A stretch of 64,000 bases of DNA, taken from Fenollaria massiliensis. Lineage in GTDB: Bacteria > Bacillota > Clostridia > Tissierellales > Peptoniphilaceae. The translations under genes and the position numbers were made by a program. The notes beneath the pieces were generated by a model, which was not told the DNA's origin, searched no databases, and worked only from the letters and a program-made list of their open reading frames with translations. Location: contig NZ_HG326226.1 of assembly GCF_000312505.2 (NCBI RefSeq), positions 172,493 through 236,492 on the forward strand, given 5' to 3'. Shown here piece by piece: positions 51,228 through 61,947 of this stretch. Every line of letters begins with the position of its first letter. Positions within the stretch are counted from its first letter, which is position 1.

Positions 51228-53090
51228 GGTAAGCAACAAGCAATTATAGCTTGGTTACCAGAATTTGAAGCTCCACATGGTTCAACAAATCAATTCACTT
51301 TGAAGCTTAAGAATGTACTTGCTGATAAGAAGAAATTTAAGGACTTTGATGACGGAGTAATTGGAACTATCTATACAAACCATGCAAGCTTTAACAATAA
51401 AGCAGATATTTATTCAGGAAGTAGTACTGTAACTATTACCGACGGTCATGAAGGTAAAGTTAATAAATATCTACAAGTTTTGGACAAAGATGGTAAGCCG
51501 CTTAAAGATGAAGTATTAAAACAATGGTTTAAGGGCAGCGTTGAACTTAAGTTTGGTGATAAATTTAATTACAAGATTAAATACTATCAAGACAAAAACT
51601 TAATTAAAACACAAGCTAATCCATTTGCAGTTGATAGTGAGTGGAATCTTGATGATATCTTTGCAAAAGTAAACGATGACAAAGGCCATAGCTTAAGACC
51701 AGTACTTCGTGACTATCTTGATGTTCCTGAAGGCTTTGAAGTAACTTATACAGTTGGTAATAAACCTTATAGTAAAGAGCAACTTGAAGAAGCTATTGCG
51801 AAGGGCAAAACAAGTCTTGCTAAAGTTGATAAGATCAATATCAAGGGTGCATACCCAGATAGGACTTATCAAGAATTTATCTTACCAATGATGATTCCAG
51901 AATTTGATGCAAAAGTTGAAGACGGAAAAGTATCATACATTGGCGAAGACGGTGAAAAGCATGAACTTGGTAAAGCTGAAGACTTCTTTGATCTTGACAA
52001 GCTAAGTAAAGCTAATGAAGACATGTTTGCAACAAATACAGTTGAAAAATCAAACACAGTTACTGTATATCTTGATAAGGAAAGATTTATTAAGCTTAAG
52101 AAGATATTTGAAGATTCTGAAGGTAAAGAGCTTAAGAAAAATCTTCCAGAAGTTGAATTCAAGCTTCATGCTTATAGAATTAAACTTGATAAAGATGGTA
52201 AACCTGTTAAAGATGCTAATGGCAAAGAAATCAGAGAAAAAGTTAACTTAAAGGATTTAGGAGTTGAAAAAGATACACTAAAACTTAACAAAGCAAATGA
52301 CTTCTTTGATGCTATCTATCATTTACCATTGTTCAAGAAAACTGTAAAGACATCTGAAACTGAGATTACTGATGATGGAACTAAGGTTCAAGTTGTAGTT
52401 GACGGCTATATGTATGAATACGAACTTGAAGAAATTCCAGTTAAAGGTTATGAATTCAGGGGCACTAAGACATATAAACTAGCTAATGGTGAAGATGATC
52501 CGCTTGGATTTGTGTTAAAGGCTACTAACACTGAAAAACCTGAATATCCTGGAGATCATCCTAAGGAAGAACCTAAGGAAGTTAAAGTAACTATTAGAGT
52601 TAACAAAGTATGGCAAGTGCTTAACAATGGAGCAACTCCAAGCATTAAGGTTCAATTATATGCTAATGGAGAGCCAACTGATAAGTTCCTAACTTTAGGT
52701 GACGGCAACTGGAGTGCTGTATTTAAAGATCTTCCAGCTAAGGATAGAGATGGTAAGGACATTGTCTACACTGTAGTAGAGGTTGGCGAAACTAACCACG
52801 TTACTGAGATTGGCGAAAGAAAATTCGAAGTAAGCTACAGTATAGGCGAAGATGGCAGCATCACTATTACCAACAAAGAAATACCACCTGAAGAACCTAA
52901 GGATGAAAAACCAAAGGATAAGAAAGAGCCTAAGAAGCATAAGCCTAATGACGAAGAAGAAAGAGATCGTACTCCTAAGAAAAACAGAATACCAAAGACT
53001 GGTGTTAATGAAGATTTAGGCGCTATATACTTTGCCTTTGTATTATTACTCGGCTTAGTATTTATCAAAAAGAGATATCTTGTAAAATAA
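51222..53090 (+). CDS. Giant cell-wall surface protein, C-terminal part with LPXTG-type anchor
   Basis: 622 residues follow the frameshift; the first usable start inside is TTG at 51300, which has no ribosome-binding site, supporting fusion with the part before (about 2,661 residues together). It has CnaB-like beta domains; the last, before the anchor, runs from VTIRVNKVWQVLNNG to GSITITNKE, with Lys and Glu (YTVVEV) positions typical of isopeptide-forming folds. A Pro/Lys/Glu stalk leads to the sorting signal IPKTG (52989-53003), a hydrophobic helix and a KKRYLVK tail. Sortase links it to peptidoglycan. A class B sortase gene follows nine bases later. Confidence 0.87.
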   Translation, partial: VTGKQQAIIAWLPEFEAPHGSTNQFTLKLKNVLADKKKFKDFDDGVIGTIYTNHASFNNKADIYSGSSTVTITDGHEGKVNKYLQVLDKDGKPLKDEVLKQWFKGSVELKFGDKFNYKIKYYQDKNLIKTQANPFAVDSEWNLDDIFAKVNDDKGHSLRPVLRDYLDVPEGFEVTYTVGNKPYSKEQLEEAIAKGKTSLAKVDKINIKGAYPDRTYQEFILPMMIPEFDAKVEDGKVSYIGEDGEKHELGKAEDFFDLDKLSKANEDMFATNTVEKSNTVTVYLDKERFIKLKKIFEDSEGKELKKNLPEVEFKLHAYRIKLDKDGKPVKDANGKEIREKVNLKDLGVEKDTLKLNKANDFFDAIYHLPLFKKTVKTSETEITDDGTKVQVVVDGYMYEYELEEIPVKGYEFRGTKTYKLANGEDDPLGFVLKATNTEKPEYPGDHPKEEPKEVKVTIRVNKVWQVLNNGATPSIKVQLYANGEPTDKFLTLGDGNWSAVFKDLPAKDRDGKDIVYTVVEVGETNHVTEIGERKFEVSYSIGEDGSITITNKEIPPEEPKDEKPKDKKEPKKHKPNDEEERDRTPKKNRIPKTGVNEDLGAIYFAFVLLLGLVFIKKRYLVK

Positions 53091-53099
53091 GGTGATTAT

Positions 53100-53849
53100 A
53101 TGAAAAGATCAAAAATATTAATTAATATTCTGATTATAATAACAAGTTTATTTTTAATATATAAGGTCTACTCATACATTGACTTAAAAAGGCAAGAGAA
53201 AGAGTCTGTGGATATCTATAAGGAGATTGAAGAAAAAGTTTCTAAAAAGGATAAAAAGGATGAGGATCATGCTAATGGCGAGGCTGATGAAGCTAAAGAA
53301 GAGGCGAAGAAGGTCGACTTCGATGCGCTAGAGGCCATTAACAAAGATATCGTTTGCTGGCTAGAGTCGGACGAGGGAAGCATTGACTACCCTGTCGTTA
53401 AAGGCAAGGACAATTACTACTACCTTTACCGAGCTGCCAATGGCAAGAGGAATCTAGTCGGATCCATCTTTATGGATTATAGAAATGAATCTATTGATGA
53501 CCCCATGGTCATGATATATGGACACATGATTAAAAATGGAACGATGTTTGCTTCGCTTCATAAGTTTAAAGATAATCCAAGTGAGACAGGCTTTACAATT
53601 TACACGAGAGAGCAAGATTTTAGAACCACTTGCACTCTTGCAGCCAGAATCTCAGGAGAAACTTATATCAATCCGAAAGATTACAAGACTTTTAAACAAA
53701 GAAAAAAATTCTACAATTTTCTCAAGAAGCATGCAGTTTATGATACTAACTACGAGCTAAAAGAGGACGACAAGATAGTTAATTTTGTTACTTGCACTTA
53801 TGAGGCCGATAACCAAAGGCTGATTGTGCTAACAATTGTAGATAGATAA
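53100..53849 (+). CDS. Class B sortase
   Basis: A 249-residue membrane-anchored transpeptidase. An N-terminal segment (about 5 to 26) anchors it, then a charged linker to about residue 72. The catalytic domain has IVCWLESDEGSIDYPVVKG, FMDYRN, MIYGHM (His142), VTCTYEADNQR (Cys232, Arg240): the complete sortase triad in class B context. It lies directly behind the wall-anchored protein with IPKTG, the likely substrate. Confidence 0.93.
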   Translation: MKRSKILINILIIITSLFLIYKVYSYIDLKRQEKESVDIYKEIEEKVSKKDKKDEDHANGEADEAKEEAKKVDFDALEAINKDIVCWLESDEGSIDYPVVKGKDNYYYLYRAANGKRNLVGSIFMDYRNESIDDPMVMIYGHMIKNGTMFASLHKFKDNPSETGFTIYTREQDFRTTCTLAARISGETYINPKDYKTFKQRKKFYNFLKKHAVYDTNYELKEDDKIVNFVTCTYEADNQRLIVLTIVDR

Positions 53850-53850
53850 A

Positions 53851-53886
53851 AAATGCCTCTATGTAGAGATACATAGGGGCATTTTT
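53851..53886. terminator. Terminator after the sortase gene
   Basis: AAATGCCTCTATGTA (53851-53865) pairs with TACATAGGGGCATTT (53870-53884) with one G-U pair; T-runs flank it on both strands. From 53890 to 54080 I see only AT-rich sequence with no gene. Confidence 0.85.
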
Positions 53887-54080
53887 ATGTCTTGCTTATA
53901 GTTTTGTTTTAGTTTCATAATCTAGATAAATTTGCTCTTAACTAATACTATGTATATAGTTTTGTGAAAATTATTTTTTGTGCATAAAAATATTTTAAGA
54001 GCGAAACTATTCAAAAAAACCTAAAAAACAATGGCTAAGTATAAAATTTTAAAACATTTTCGACTTCCGCACGATTTCAC

Positions 54081-54109
54081 TTTACAAAAACAAAGCTTTG
54101 TGCTATAAT
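54081..54109 (+). promoter_or_regulatory. Promoter of the transglutaminase-like gene
   Basis: TTTACA (54081-54086), 17 bases, TATAAT (54104-54109) with TGC before it. The leader to the ATG is nearly 100 bases. Confidence 0.65.
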
Positions 54110-54205
54110 ATAGTTGTAGATAAGATAGGACTAGTAAAATCAGCATAGTATTTACTAATCACAGTATTTACTATGTGAAAGCATCATAGAAATCGGGGTG
54201 ATGAT

Positions 54206-54955
54206 ATGCTACTGATTGAAACTTTATTTATAGTACAAATTTTTATATTCGTATTCTTTCCAAGTGTTATTGAACAAGATAAATTAGTGGAAGGAATCAA
54301 TAACTGCGACAGCGAAATCAAGTTCGAGAAAGTAGTTATAGAAAACGACTCTGAATGGGATGCCGCTCTTCAAGAAGTATACGATATTATAAGGATACGG
54401 GGAGACTGCTTATTTGAGCCGAGTGATTTTGAGAAAATTTCGTCGAGCTACAGCAAGTCGAGGAAGACGCTCACCCTTAAGCCAAAGTTTAAGCAGGATA
54501 TTAGTGTTTTGACTAAGAAGAAAGCTAAAACTGATGGCTATTTAAAGGAATTAGAAAATGTGGTTGATTCTTGGAGCAATAAATTAAGTGACATACAAAA
54601 GCTTGAAAAGATCAACGACTATATATTAGGAAAGTCAGATTACTACTATGAAGTGCTTAACAGCGCTCAAGGGGATAATATGACTACAAAGAATGGTTTT
54701 TATTACTATTCTTGGCAAGCAATTATGGATAGCGGCAAGGGTGTATGCGATGCATACTCTAGCCTTTTTAACCGTATGTGTGCTTTGTGTGGTATAGAGT
54801 CAGAAACTGTGTCAAATGAAGATCATGCATGGAATAGGGCAAAGGTTAATGGCGAGTGGAAATACTTTGATGTAACTTGGAATGACACTACAAATAAGAA
54901 GAGAAAATATTTTAACCTAAGCTATCAAGCAATGGCAGCTGATGGTCAACACTAA
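54206..54955 (+). CDS. Transglutaminase-like protein, membrane-anchored
   Basis: A 249-residue protein with an N-terminal hydrophobic anchor or signal (about 2 to 19). Residues about 125 to 230 match the transglutaminase-like core: GKGVCDAYSSLFNRM (Cys181), EDHAWNRAKVNGEW (His207), FDVTWND (Asp222). Bacterial members are usually cysteine peptidases of the cell surface; true cross-linking is not implied. Substrate is unknown. GGGGTGATG precedes the ATG. Ends at a terminator. Confidence 0.82.
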   Translation: MLLIETLFIVQIFIFVFFPSVIEQDKLVEGINNCDSEIKFEKVVIENDSEWDAALQEVYDIIRIRGDCLFEPSDFEKISSSYSKSRKTLTLKPKFKQDISVLTKKKAKTDGYLKELENVVDSWSNKLSDIQKLEKINDYILGKSDYYYEVLNSAQGDNMTTKNGFYYYSWQAIMDSGKGVCDAYSSLFNRMCALCGIESETVSNEDHAWNRAKVNGEWKYFDVTWNDTTNKKRKYFNLSYQAMAADGQH

Positions 54956-54975
54956 TACAATAAGATTATTTAATT

Positions 54976-55002
54976 ATCCGCATCAAACGATGCGGATTTT
55001 TT
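54976..55002 (+). terminator. Terminator after the transglutaminase-like gene
   Basis: ATCCGCATC (54976-54984) pairs perfectly with GATGCGGAT (54989-54997) around AAAC, then six T. Confidence 0.9.
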
Positions 55003-55009
55003 ATGCCGA

Positions 55010-55038
55010 TTGACAATAAAATTTATTTGATATAAAAT
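55010..55038 (+). promoter_or_regulatory. Promoter of the YwlG-like gene
   Basis: TTGACA (55010-55015), 17 bases, TAAAAT (55033-55038). Confidence 0.65.
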
Positions 55039-55081
55039 ATATTATAGAAATAAAATTATAATGATATAAGGAGTGATATAC

Positions 55082-55618
55082 ATGGGAGAATATAAAGAGA
55101 CGCTTAAAATGGTTCTTGATGAATTTCAAGCTGAGGCAAATTTAAAGGAAGGCGAAATACTTGTAGTTGGCTGCTCGACAAGTGAGGTTGTTGGCGGAAG
55201 GATCGGTAAATCATCGTCGATGGATGTCGCTAAAGAATTTATAGATGTGTTTATGGATTTTGCAAAAGAACATAAGATTTATCTTGCTTTTCAATGCTGC
55301 GAGCACTTAAACAGAGCCATCGTCACTACAAGGGAATGCATGGAAAAATATTTTCTTGAAGAAGTAAGTGTTGTGCCTAAGATGCACGCAGGCGGCTCTA
55401 TGGGTACTATCGCTTATAAAAAATTAGCTGATCCTGTTGTGGTTGAAGCTATTCAAGCACACGCGGGTCTTGACATCGGAGACACTTTTATTGGTATGCA
55501 CATAAAACCGGTTGCTGTTCCAGTTAGAGTCAGCGTGAAAGAGATTGGGGACGCGCACTTAACTCTTGTTAGAAGAAGACCAAAACTTATAGGCGGCGAA
55601 AGAGCACAATATAAATAA
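55082..55618 (+). CDS. YwlG/DUF436 family protein
   Basis: A 178-residue protein of the DUF436/TIGR01440 family: LVVGCSTSEVVGGRIGKSSS, FQCCEHLNRAIV and MHAGGSMGTIAYK are hallmarks. Function is unknown. The ATG at 55082 follows AAGGAG by eight bases; a GTG three codons earlier overlaps that site. Stands alone between promoter and terminator. Confidence 0.9.
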   Translation: MGEYKETLKMVLDEFQAEANLKEGEILVVGCSTSEVVGGRIGKSSSMDVAKEFIDVFMDFAKEHKIYLAFQCCEHLNRAIVTTRECMEKYFLEEVSVVPKMHAGGSMGTIAYKKLADPVVVEAIQAHAGLDIGDTFIGMHIKPVAVPVRVSVKEIGDAHLTLVRRRPKLIGGERAQYK

Positions 55619-55623
55619 ATGAC

Positions 55624-55650
55624 GAGGAGCGATGCGCTCCTCTATTTTAT
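55624..55650 (+). terminator. Terminator after the YwlG-like gene
   Basis: GAGGAGCG (55624-55631) pairs perfectly with CGCTCCTC (55635-55642) around ATG, then TATTTTAT. Confidence 0.8.
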
Positions 55651-55766
55651 ATGATAAATTAATAAAATTTATTTAAGATAATATATTTATAGTTTATTTA
55701 CATAGAAAAATATTTTCTCAAGGTCATTATCACAGTTAAAATTATTAAAATAATCATGCTCATTGC

Positions 55767-55795
55767 TTTACAAATAGCTAAATTTGTGATAAAAT
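55767..55795 (+). promoter_or_regulatory. Promoter of the TrxR-like gene
   Basis: TTTACA (55767-55772), 17 bases, TAAAAT (55790-55795). Confidence 0.6.
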
Positions 55796-55835
55796 GATAG
55801 GAGAATAGTTTTAATTATTATCAAAGGAGGATAAA

Positions 55836-56744
55836 ATGTACGATATAATTGTAGTGGGCGCCGGCCCTGCAGGTGTTTCTGCTGCTCTATATGCAAAGAG
55901 CCGCGGCTTCAATGTGCTTTTGTTAGAGAAGGACGAAGTTGGAGGTCTTATTAAAAGTGTTTCACATGTAACTCATTATGTGGGTTTATCTGAGGGCGAA
56001 TCAGGTGAAACTTTCAGGGAAAAGTTAGAAAATCAAATCGCAGAAGCTGATATTGAGCTAAAATATGAAGAGGTCATCGAACTTGACTTAAAATATGAGT
56101 TAAAAAAGGTAAAAACTAGACAAAACTCATACAATGCAAAGGCAGTAATCATCGCTATGGGATCTACTCCAAAGGATTTAGGCCTTGAGAATGAAAAAGA
56201 TATTGGAGTTGAACACTCAGCTTTAGGTCTTGATGATGAGATTGAAGACAGAATCATATTCGTTGCGGGCGGTTCGGACGGAGCTGCTAAGGAAGCTCTA
56301 TATCTTTCAAAGCTTGCTAAGAAGGTTTATTTAATCGAAGAAAAGGATGAGCTTGGCATGATTGACGAGTTCAAGGAAAAGATTGAAAATTCTGACAATA
56401 TCGAGGCGATGACATCGTCTAAGATTGTTAGCGCAAGCGGAACAAGAGATAAAATAACTGAAGTTTGTGTATATGACTCAAATGAAAAGGAAGAAAAGAT
56501 TTTTGAGAATGGCGAGGACGAATTCCTTATATTTGCTTATATTGGTCAAAGACCAAACACTGAGCTAGTTAAGGACAGCCTTGAAATGTCAGGAGCATAT
56601 ATAAAGACTGATGGAGTTAAGACCTCGATCCCAGGTGTATTCGCTTGTGGTGATATTATTGACAAAAAGATTAGACAGATAGCAACTGCTGTAGCTGAGG
56701 GCTGCACTTGCGCTATCGAAGCACAAAAATATTTAGGATATTAA
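55836..56744 (+). CDS. Thioredoxin-reductase-like flavoprotein without CxxC
   Basis: A 302-residue FAD/NAD(P) two-domain flavoprotein. The FAD site is IIVVGAGPAGVSAALYA; the pyridine nucleotide site is IIFVAGGSDGAAKEALYL; VFACGDI binds FAD near the end. Thioredoxin reductases have a CxxC where this reads GVEHSALGLDDEIEDR, so the redox disulfide is absent. It therefore cannot reduce thioredoxin in the standard way and more likely acts as a ferredoxin/flavodoxin reductase or NAD(P)H oxidase-type enzyme. AAAGGAGGA precedes the ATG. Confidence 0.82.
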   Translation: MYDIIVVGAGPAGVSAALYAKSRGFNVLLLEKDEVGGLIKSVSHVTHYVGLSEGESGETFREKLENQIAEADIELKYEEVIELDLKYELKKVKTRQNSYNAKAVIIAMGSTPKDLGLENEKDIGVEHSALGLDDEIEDRIIFVAGGSDGAAKEALYLSKLAKKVYLIEEKDELGMIDEFKEKIENSDNIEAMTSSKIVSASGTRDKITEVCVYDSNEKEEKIFENGEDEFLIFAYIGQRPNTELVKDSLEMSGAYIKTDGVKTSIPGVFACGDIIDKKIRQIATAVAEGCTCAIEAQKYLGY

Positions 56745-58232
<1,488 letters not shown>

Positions 58233-58235
58233 GCC

Positions 58236-58949
58236 ATGGATAAAATGAAAAAAGTTTTAGACAAAGGTTATGTAAGGCTTGTAAACCACTTAGGTAGCGA
58301 TCTTACTGTAGTTAATGCGGCAAGAGTTTCTTATCAAAAAGAATCTTTTGAATTAGATCAAAATGACGAAAAATTAATTAGCTTTTTAGCTAAACATGAT
58401 CACACATCGCCATTTAGACACGCTATGCTACAATTTGAAGTGTATGCACCGCTTATGGTAGCTAGACAATGGTGGAAATACATCGTTGGTTCATCTCACA
58501 TGGAAGGCATTGGCGATACTATGAACGGATGGAATGAATCTTCTAGACGCTATGTTACTGAAGAGCCAGTATTTTATGTGCCAAATGAAAATGAATGGAG
58601 AAGCATGCCTGACAATAAAAAGCAAGGCAGCGGCGAACCAGTTGCTACTGAATTAGGCAAAGAATATACAAAAGATTTACTTGAGCTTATTGAAAAAGGT
58701 CAAGGATTGTATGAAAAAGCTATGGAAGATGGCATTTGCTCTGAACAAGCAAGACTTTTCCTACCAGCTTATGGTTTGTATGTAAGATGGTACTGGACAG
58801 CGTCACTTCAATCAGTTGCTCACTTTATTAAGCAAAGGATGGATGGACACGCTCAAAAAGAAATCAGAGATTACGCAAAAGTTGTTTATGACTTAAGTTT
58901 AGATGATTTCCCAGTAGCAATGAAGGCTCTTATCGAGCACATGAATTAA
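58236..58949 (+). CDS. thyX: FAD-dependent thymidylate synthase
   Basis: Makes dTMP from dUMP with FAD and methylene-THF. The 237-residue protein has HTSPFRHAMLQFEV, ARQWWKY and NESSRRYVTEE. The canonical RHRx7S motif is replaced by the longer KYIVGSSHMEGIGDTMNGWNE-type stretch also seen in clostridial members. One-base overlap with the phosphatase gene. Confidence 0.93.
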   Translation: MDKMKKVLDKGYVRLVNHLGSDLTVVNAARVSYQKESFELDQNDEKLISFLAKHDHTSPFRHAMLQFEVYAPLMVARQWWKYIVGSSHMEGIGDTMNGWNESSRRYVTEEPVFYVPNENEWRSMPDNKKQGSGEPVATELGKEYTKDLLELIEKGQGLYEKAMEDGICSEQARLFLPAYGLYVRWYWTASLQSVAHFIKQRMDGHAQKEIRDYAKVVYDLSLDDFPVAMKALIEHMN

Positions 58950-59554
58950 TGAAAATATATTTTACAAGACACGGTTTAACAGAATATAATAAGGAGAGGA
59001 GAATTCAAGGTTTACTTGATTCTCCTCTTACACTTGAAGGCAAAGAGAAAGCGAAGGAACTTGGTGCTAGATTAAAGGATGAAGGTATTGAAATCATATA
59101 CTCATCTGATCAAAAGAGAGCTATGGATAGTGCTAAAATCATTAACGAAGCATTAAAGCTAGACATCATCCCAGATAGAAGACTTAGAGAGGTGTCTATG
59201 CTTAGCCATGAGGGCATGACTTGGGCAGAAAGCGTTGCTACTGACCCAGATAGAGAAGATTTAATCATGCAAAGGCCAGACCTTTTTAACGAAGGCGGCA
59301 TATATCCATACAGAGACGCACTTGAAGACGCCATTGCTTTTATTTTTGAGCTCATAAAAACTAATTATGAGAAAGTTCTTGTTATGACTCACGGAAGCAA
59401 GCTAAGAGTGATAACAACTGTCTTAGAAGGACTTGATTTAAAAGATACTAACAAGGTAGAGCTTATTAAAGGCTTGAGCCTTAAGATATATGATTATAAT
59501 GAAGGGAAATTTAAACTCCTTCATGATGATGAAGACTATGACAACTTTGTATAG
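58949..59554 (+). CDS. Histidine phosphatase (phosphoglycerate-mutase-like)
   Basis: A 201-residue protein with the RHG motif TRHGLTEYN at the N-terminus, catalytic Glu in REVSMLSHEGMTW and His in MTHGSKLRV. Such enzymes remove phosphate from small molecules such as alpha-ribazole phosphate or sugar phosphates; the true substrate cannot be read. Coupled to thyX by TAATGA. Confidence 0.88.
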   Translation: MKIYFTRHGLTEYNKERRIQGLLDSPLTLEGKEKAKELGARLKDEGIEIIYSSDQKRAMDSAKIINEALKLDIIPDRRLREVSMLSHEGMTWAESVATDPDREDLIMQRPDLFNEGGIYPYRDALEDAIAFIFELIKTNYEKVLVMTHGSKLRVITTVLEGLDLKDTNKVELIKGLSLKIYDYNEGKFKLLHDDEDYDNFV

Positions 59555-59562
59555 GAGGCAAA

Positions 59563-60960
59563 ATGACAGAAGATAGATATAATAATCCATTGGTAAGAAA
59601 ACCAATTTATCAATTATTAATAAAATATGCTGTGCCATCGATATTAGCATTTTTAGTTAGTGCTCTATACAATATTGTCGATCAAATATTTATAGGCAAC
59701 ATTGTCGGTCACTTAGGCAACGCTGCTACAACAGTTAGCTTCCCTATAACTACAATATCCACAGCGATAGCTTTACTTTTAGGCATAGGAACAGCATCAA
59801 ACTACAGTATATACAAGGGTAGAGGCGATGATGAAAGAGCCGAAAGGACAGTTGCAACAGGAATTACAGGGCTACTTTTCTTTGCTGGGCTTGAACTCGC
59901 TTTAGTTATGACGTTCATAAATCCGCTTCTAAAGCTATTTGGAGCGAGTGAGAACATATTTCAATACGCTTATGATTACACATCAATCACATCCATGGCA
60001 ATAGTATTTATAGTGTTTTCAATAGCTCTCTCACATATAATCAGAGCTGATGGATCACCAAAATACGCTATGATGCTGAATGTAGTAGGAGCAATACTTA
60101 ACATTGTTTTAGACTACATATTCATGGCCAATTTAAATATGGGTATAAAAGGCGCTGCATGGGCGACATTCATAGGACAAGTGGTGAGCTTTTTATTAGC
60201 GCTATATTATATATTCTTCTTGAAAGATAATCCAATCCGTAAAAAAGATTTCAAGATACATAAAGAAGAATTAGCTGCCATACTTAAACTTGGCTCAGCA
60301 GCTTGCATTAATCAATTGGCAATGGTTGTTGTGCAGATAGTTATGAATAATGTCATGACTCATTACGGAGCGATGAGTAAGTATGGACCAGATATACCGC
60401 TAGCTGCAGTCGGCATTGCGTCAAAGCTCTACATCGTGCTTATAGGCTTTAACATAGGTCTTGCTCAAGGCGGACAGCCAATCATCGGATACAATTACGG
60501 AGCCAAAATTTATAGACGTGTTAAGGACACATATCTAACAACAATTAAGATTTCAGTCATCTATAGTACAATATTCTTCTTGCTTGTTGAAATATGGCCA
60601 CAAATTTTTGTAAATATCTTTGGTAAGGGCAATGATCTTTATATGGAATTTACCATAATATTATTGCGTATAACACTGATCATGACAGCGCTAAACGGTC
60701 TTCAACCGATTACAGCAAACTTTTACACATCCATCGGCAAGGCTCGTTTAGGAATATTCGTCTCATTAACAAGACAAGTATTATTCTATCTACCACTGAT
60801 TATAGTTTTGCCAAAATTCTTTGGCATATTAGGAGCGCTTTACGCAACACCAATCGCAGACTTCATAGCTTTTGTGCTAGCAATGTATTTTGTTGTTAGA
60901 GAGTTCAAAGCCATGAGCAAGGCGGGAGATGAGGTAATTTTAGATGCAGAAATTCATTAA
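59563..60960 (+). CDS. MATE-family efflux transporter
   Basis: A 465-residue membrane protein with twelve segments in two bundles. AVPSILAFLVSALYNIVDQIFIG and NIGLAQGGQPIIGYNYGA are MATE hallmarks, the second the start of the C-terminal bundle. It exports drugs or metabolites using Na+ or H+. GGAGG lies seven bases before the ATG. Its end overlaps the LCP gene. Confidence 0.93.
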   Translation: MTEDRYNNPLVRKPIYQLLIKYAVPSILAFLVSALYNIVDQIFIGNIVGHLGNAATTVSFPITTISTAIALLLGIGTASNYSIYKGRGDDERAERTVATGITGLLFFAGLELALVMTFINPLLKLFGASENIFQYAYDYTSITSMAIVFIVFSIALSHIIRADGSPKYAMMLNVVGAILNIVLDYIFMANLNMGIKGAAWATFIGQVVSFLLALYYIFFLKDNPIRKKDFKIHKEELAAILKLGSAACINQLAMVVVQIVMNNVMTHYGAMSKYGPDIPLAAVGIASKLYIVLIGFNIGLAQGGQPIIGYNYGAKIYRRVKDTYLTTIKISVIYSTIFFLLVEIWPQIFVNIFGKGNDLYMEFTIILLRITLIMTALNGLQPITANFYTSIGKARLGIFVSLTRQVLFYLPLIIVLPKFFGILGALYATPIADFIAFVLAMYFVVREFKAMSKAGDEVILDAEIH

Positions 60961-61933
60961 GTATTTTAAAATAATATTAATATCGCTACTAGTTTTAATT
61001 TTATTCTTTGGGCTTTATTATTACAATAAGCTTTCTAAAAAGGATAATAAATTAGTTATAGTCGATGAAACAAAGATAAATCAAAAGACAGAGGAAAAGC
61101 TTGAGGGCGAACTAGTCTTTGCCTTTTTTGGTATAGACGGGGAGAATGGCCTTGGATATATCAAGAAAAAACTTGCGAAGCTTGAGGGCAAAACTGGCGA
61201 AGACAGGTATTTTACTACAGGTAACCCATCTGACACCATGATGCTTGTTAAGATTGATAAAAAAACGGGCAAAGTTAATGTAGTGAGCGTACCGAGAGAT
61301 ACGAGAGTTAAGATAGTGGGCCACCAAGGCATGAGAAAAATCAATGCATCATTTGCAAAAGATGGTCCTTATGCAGCCATTGACACGCTTAGAGAATTTT
61401 CTAATGTTGATGTAACAAATTATATCGCAGTTGACTACAAAGGTGTTAAGGCCATAGTCGATATTATCGGCGGAATCGAGATAGATGTGCCATTTGATAT
61501 GGACTACGATGACCCGACAGACTCGCCTCCTCTACACATTCACTTAAAGAAAGGCAAGCAAAAACTTGATGGCAAGGGAGCTATGGAGTTTCTTAGATTT
61601 AGAAAATCAAATCATGGCCAAGGCGATAAATTCTTAGGAGACGTCGGAAGAGTCACTCATCAACAGTATTTCATTAAAGAACTTATGAAACAAACACTTA
61701 GTGCAAATAACGTGACAAAGCTTCCACGTATGATACAAGCGGGACTTGAACACGTACTAACAAACATTAGCATAGATGAAATGCTTGAGCTAGCAAAAGT
61801 ATTTGCATCATATTCACAAGATAAGCTTACGATTGAGACAATACCAGGCACGGATAAATACGAGGGCGGCGCTTCTTATTTCATCGCAGATGAGGAAGAG
61901 ACTGCTAAACTATTCACAAAGATATTTAAATAA
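60944..61933 (+). CDS. LytR-CpsA-Psr (LCP) family ligase
   Basis: A 329-residue membrane-anchored protein (segment at about 8 to 26). The LCP domain has GNPSDTMMLVKID, VSVPRDTRVKI, YIAVDYKGVKAIVDIIGGIEIDVP and FLRFRKSNHGQGDKFLGDVGRVTHQQ, with the polyprenyl-phosphate binding Arg and Asp residues. It attaches glycopolymers to peptidoglycan outside the membrane. Overlaps the MATE gene by 17 bases. Confidence 0.93.
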   Translation: MQKFIKYFKIILISLLVLILFFGLYYYNKLSKKDNKLVIVDETKINQKTEEKLEGELVFAFFGIDGENGLGYIKKKLAKLEGKTGEDRYFTTGNPSDTMMLVKIDKKTGKVNVVSVPRDTRVKIVGHQGMRKINASFAKDGPYAAIDTLREFSNVDVTNYIAVDYKGVKAIVDIIGGIEIDVPFDMDYDDPTDSPPLHIHLKKGKQKLDGKGAMEFLRFRKSNHGQGDKFLGDVGRVTHQQYFIKELMKQTLSANNVTKLPRMIQAGLEHVLTNISIDEMLELAKVFASYSQDKLTIETIPGTDKYEGGASYFIADEEETAKLFTKIFK

Positions 61934-61947
61934 GGGGAGGAAGAAAG

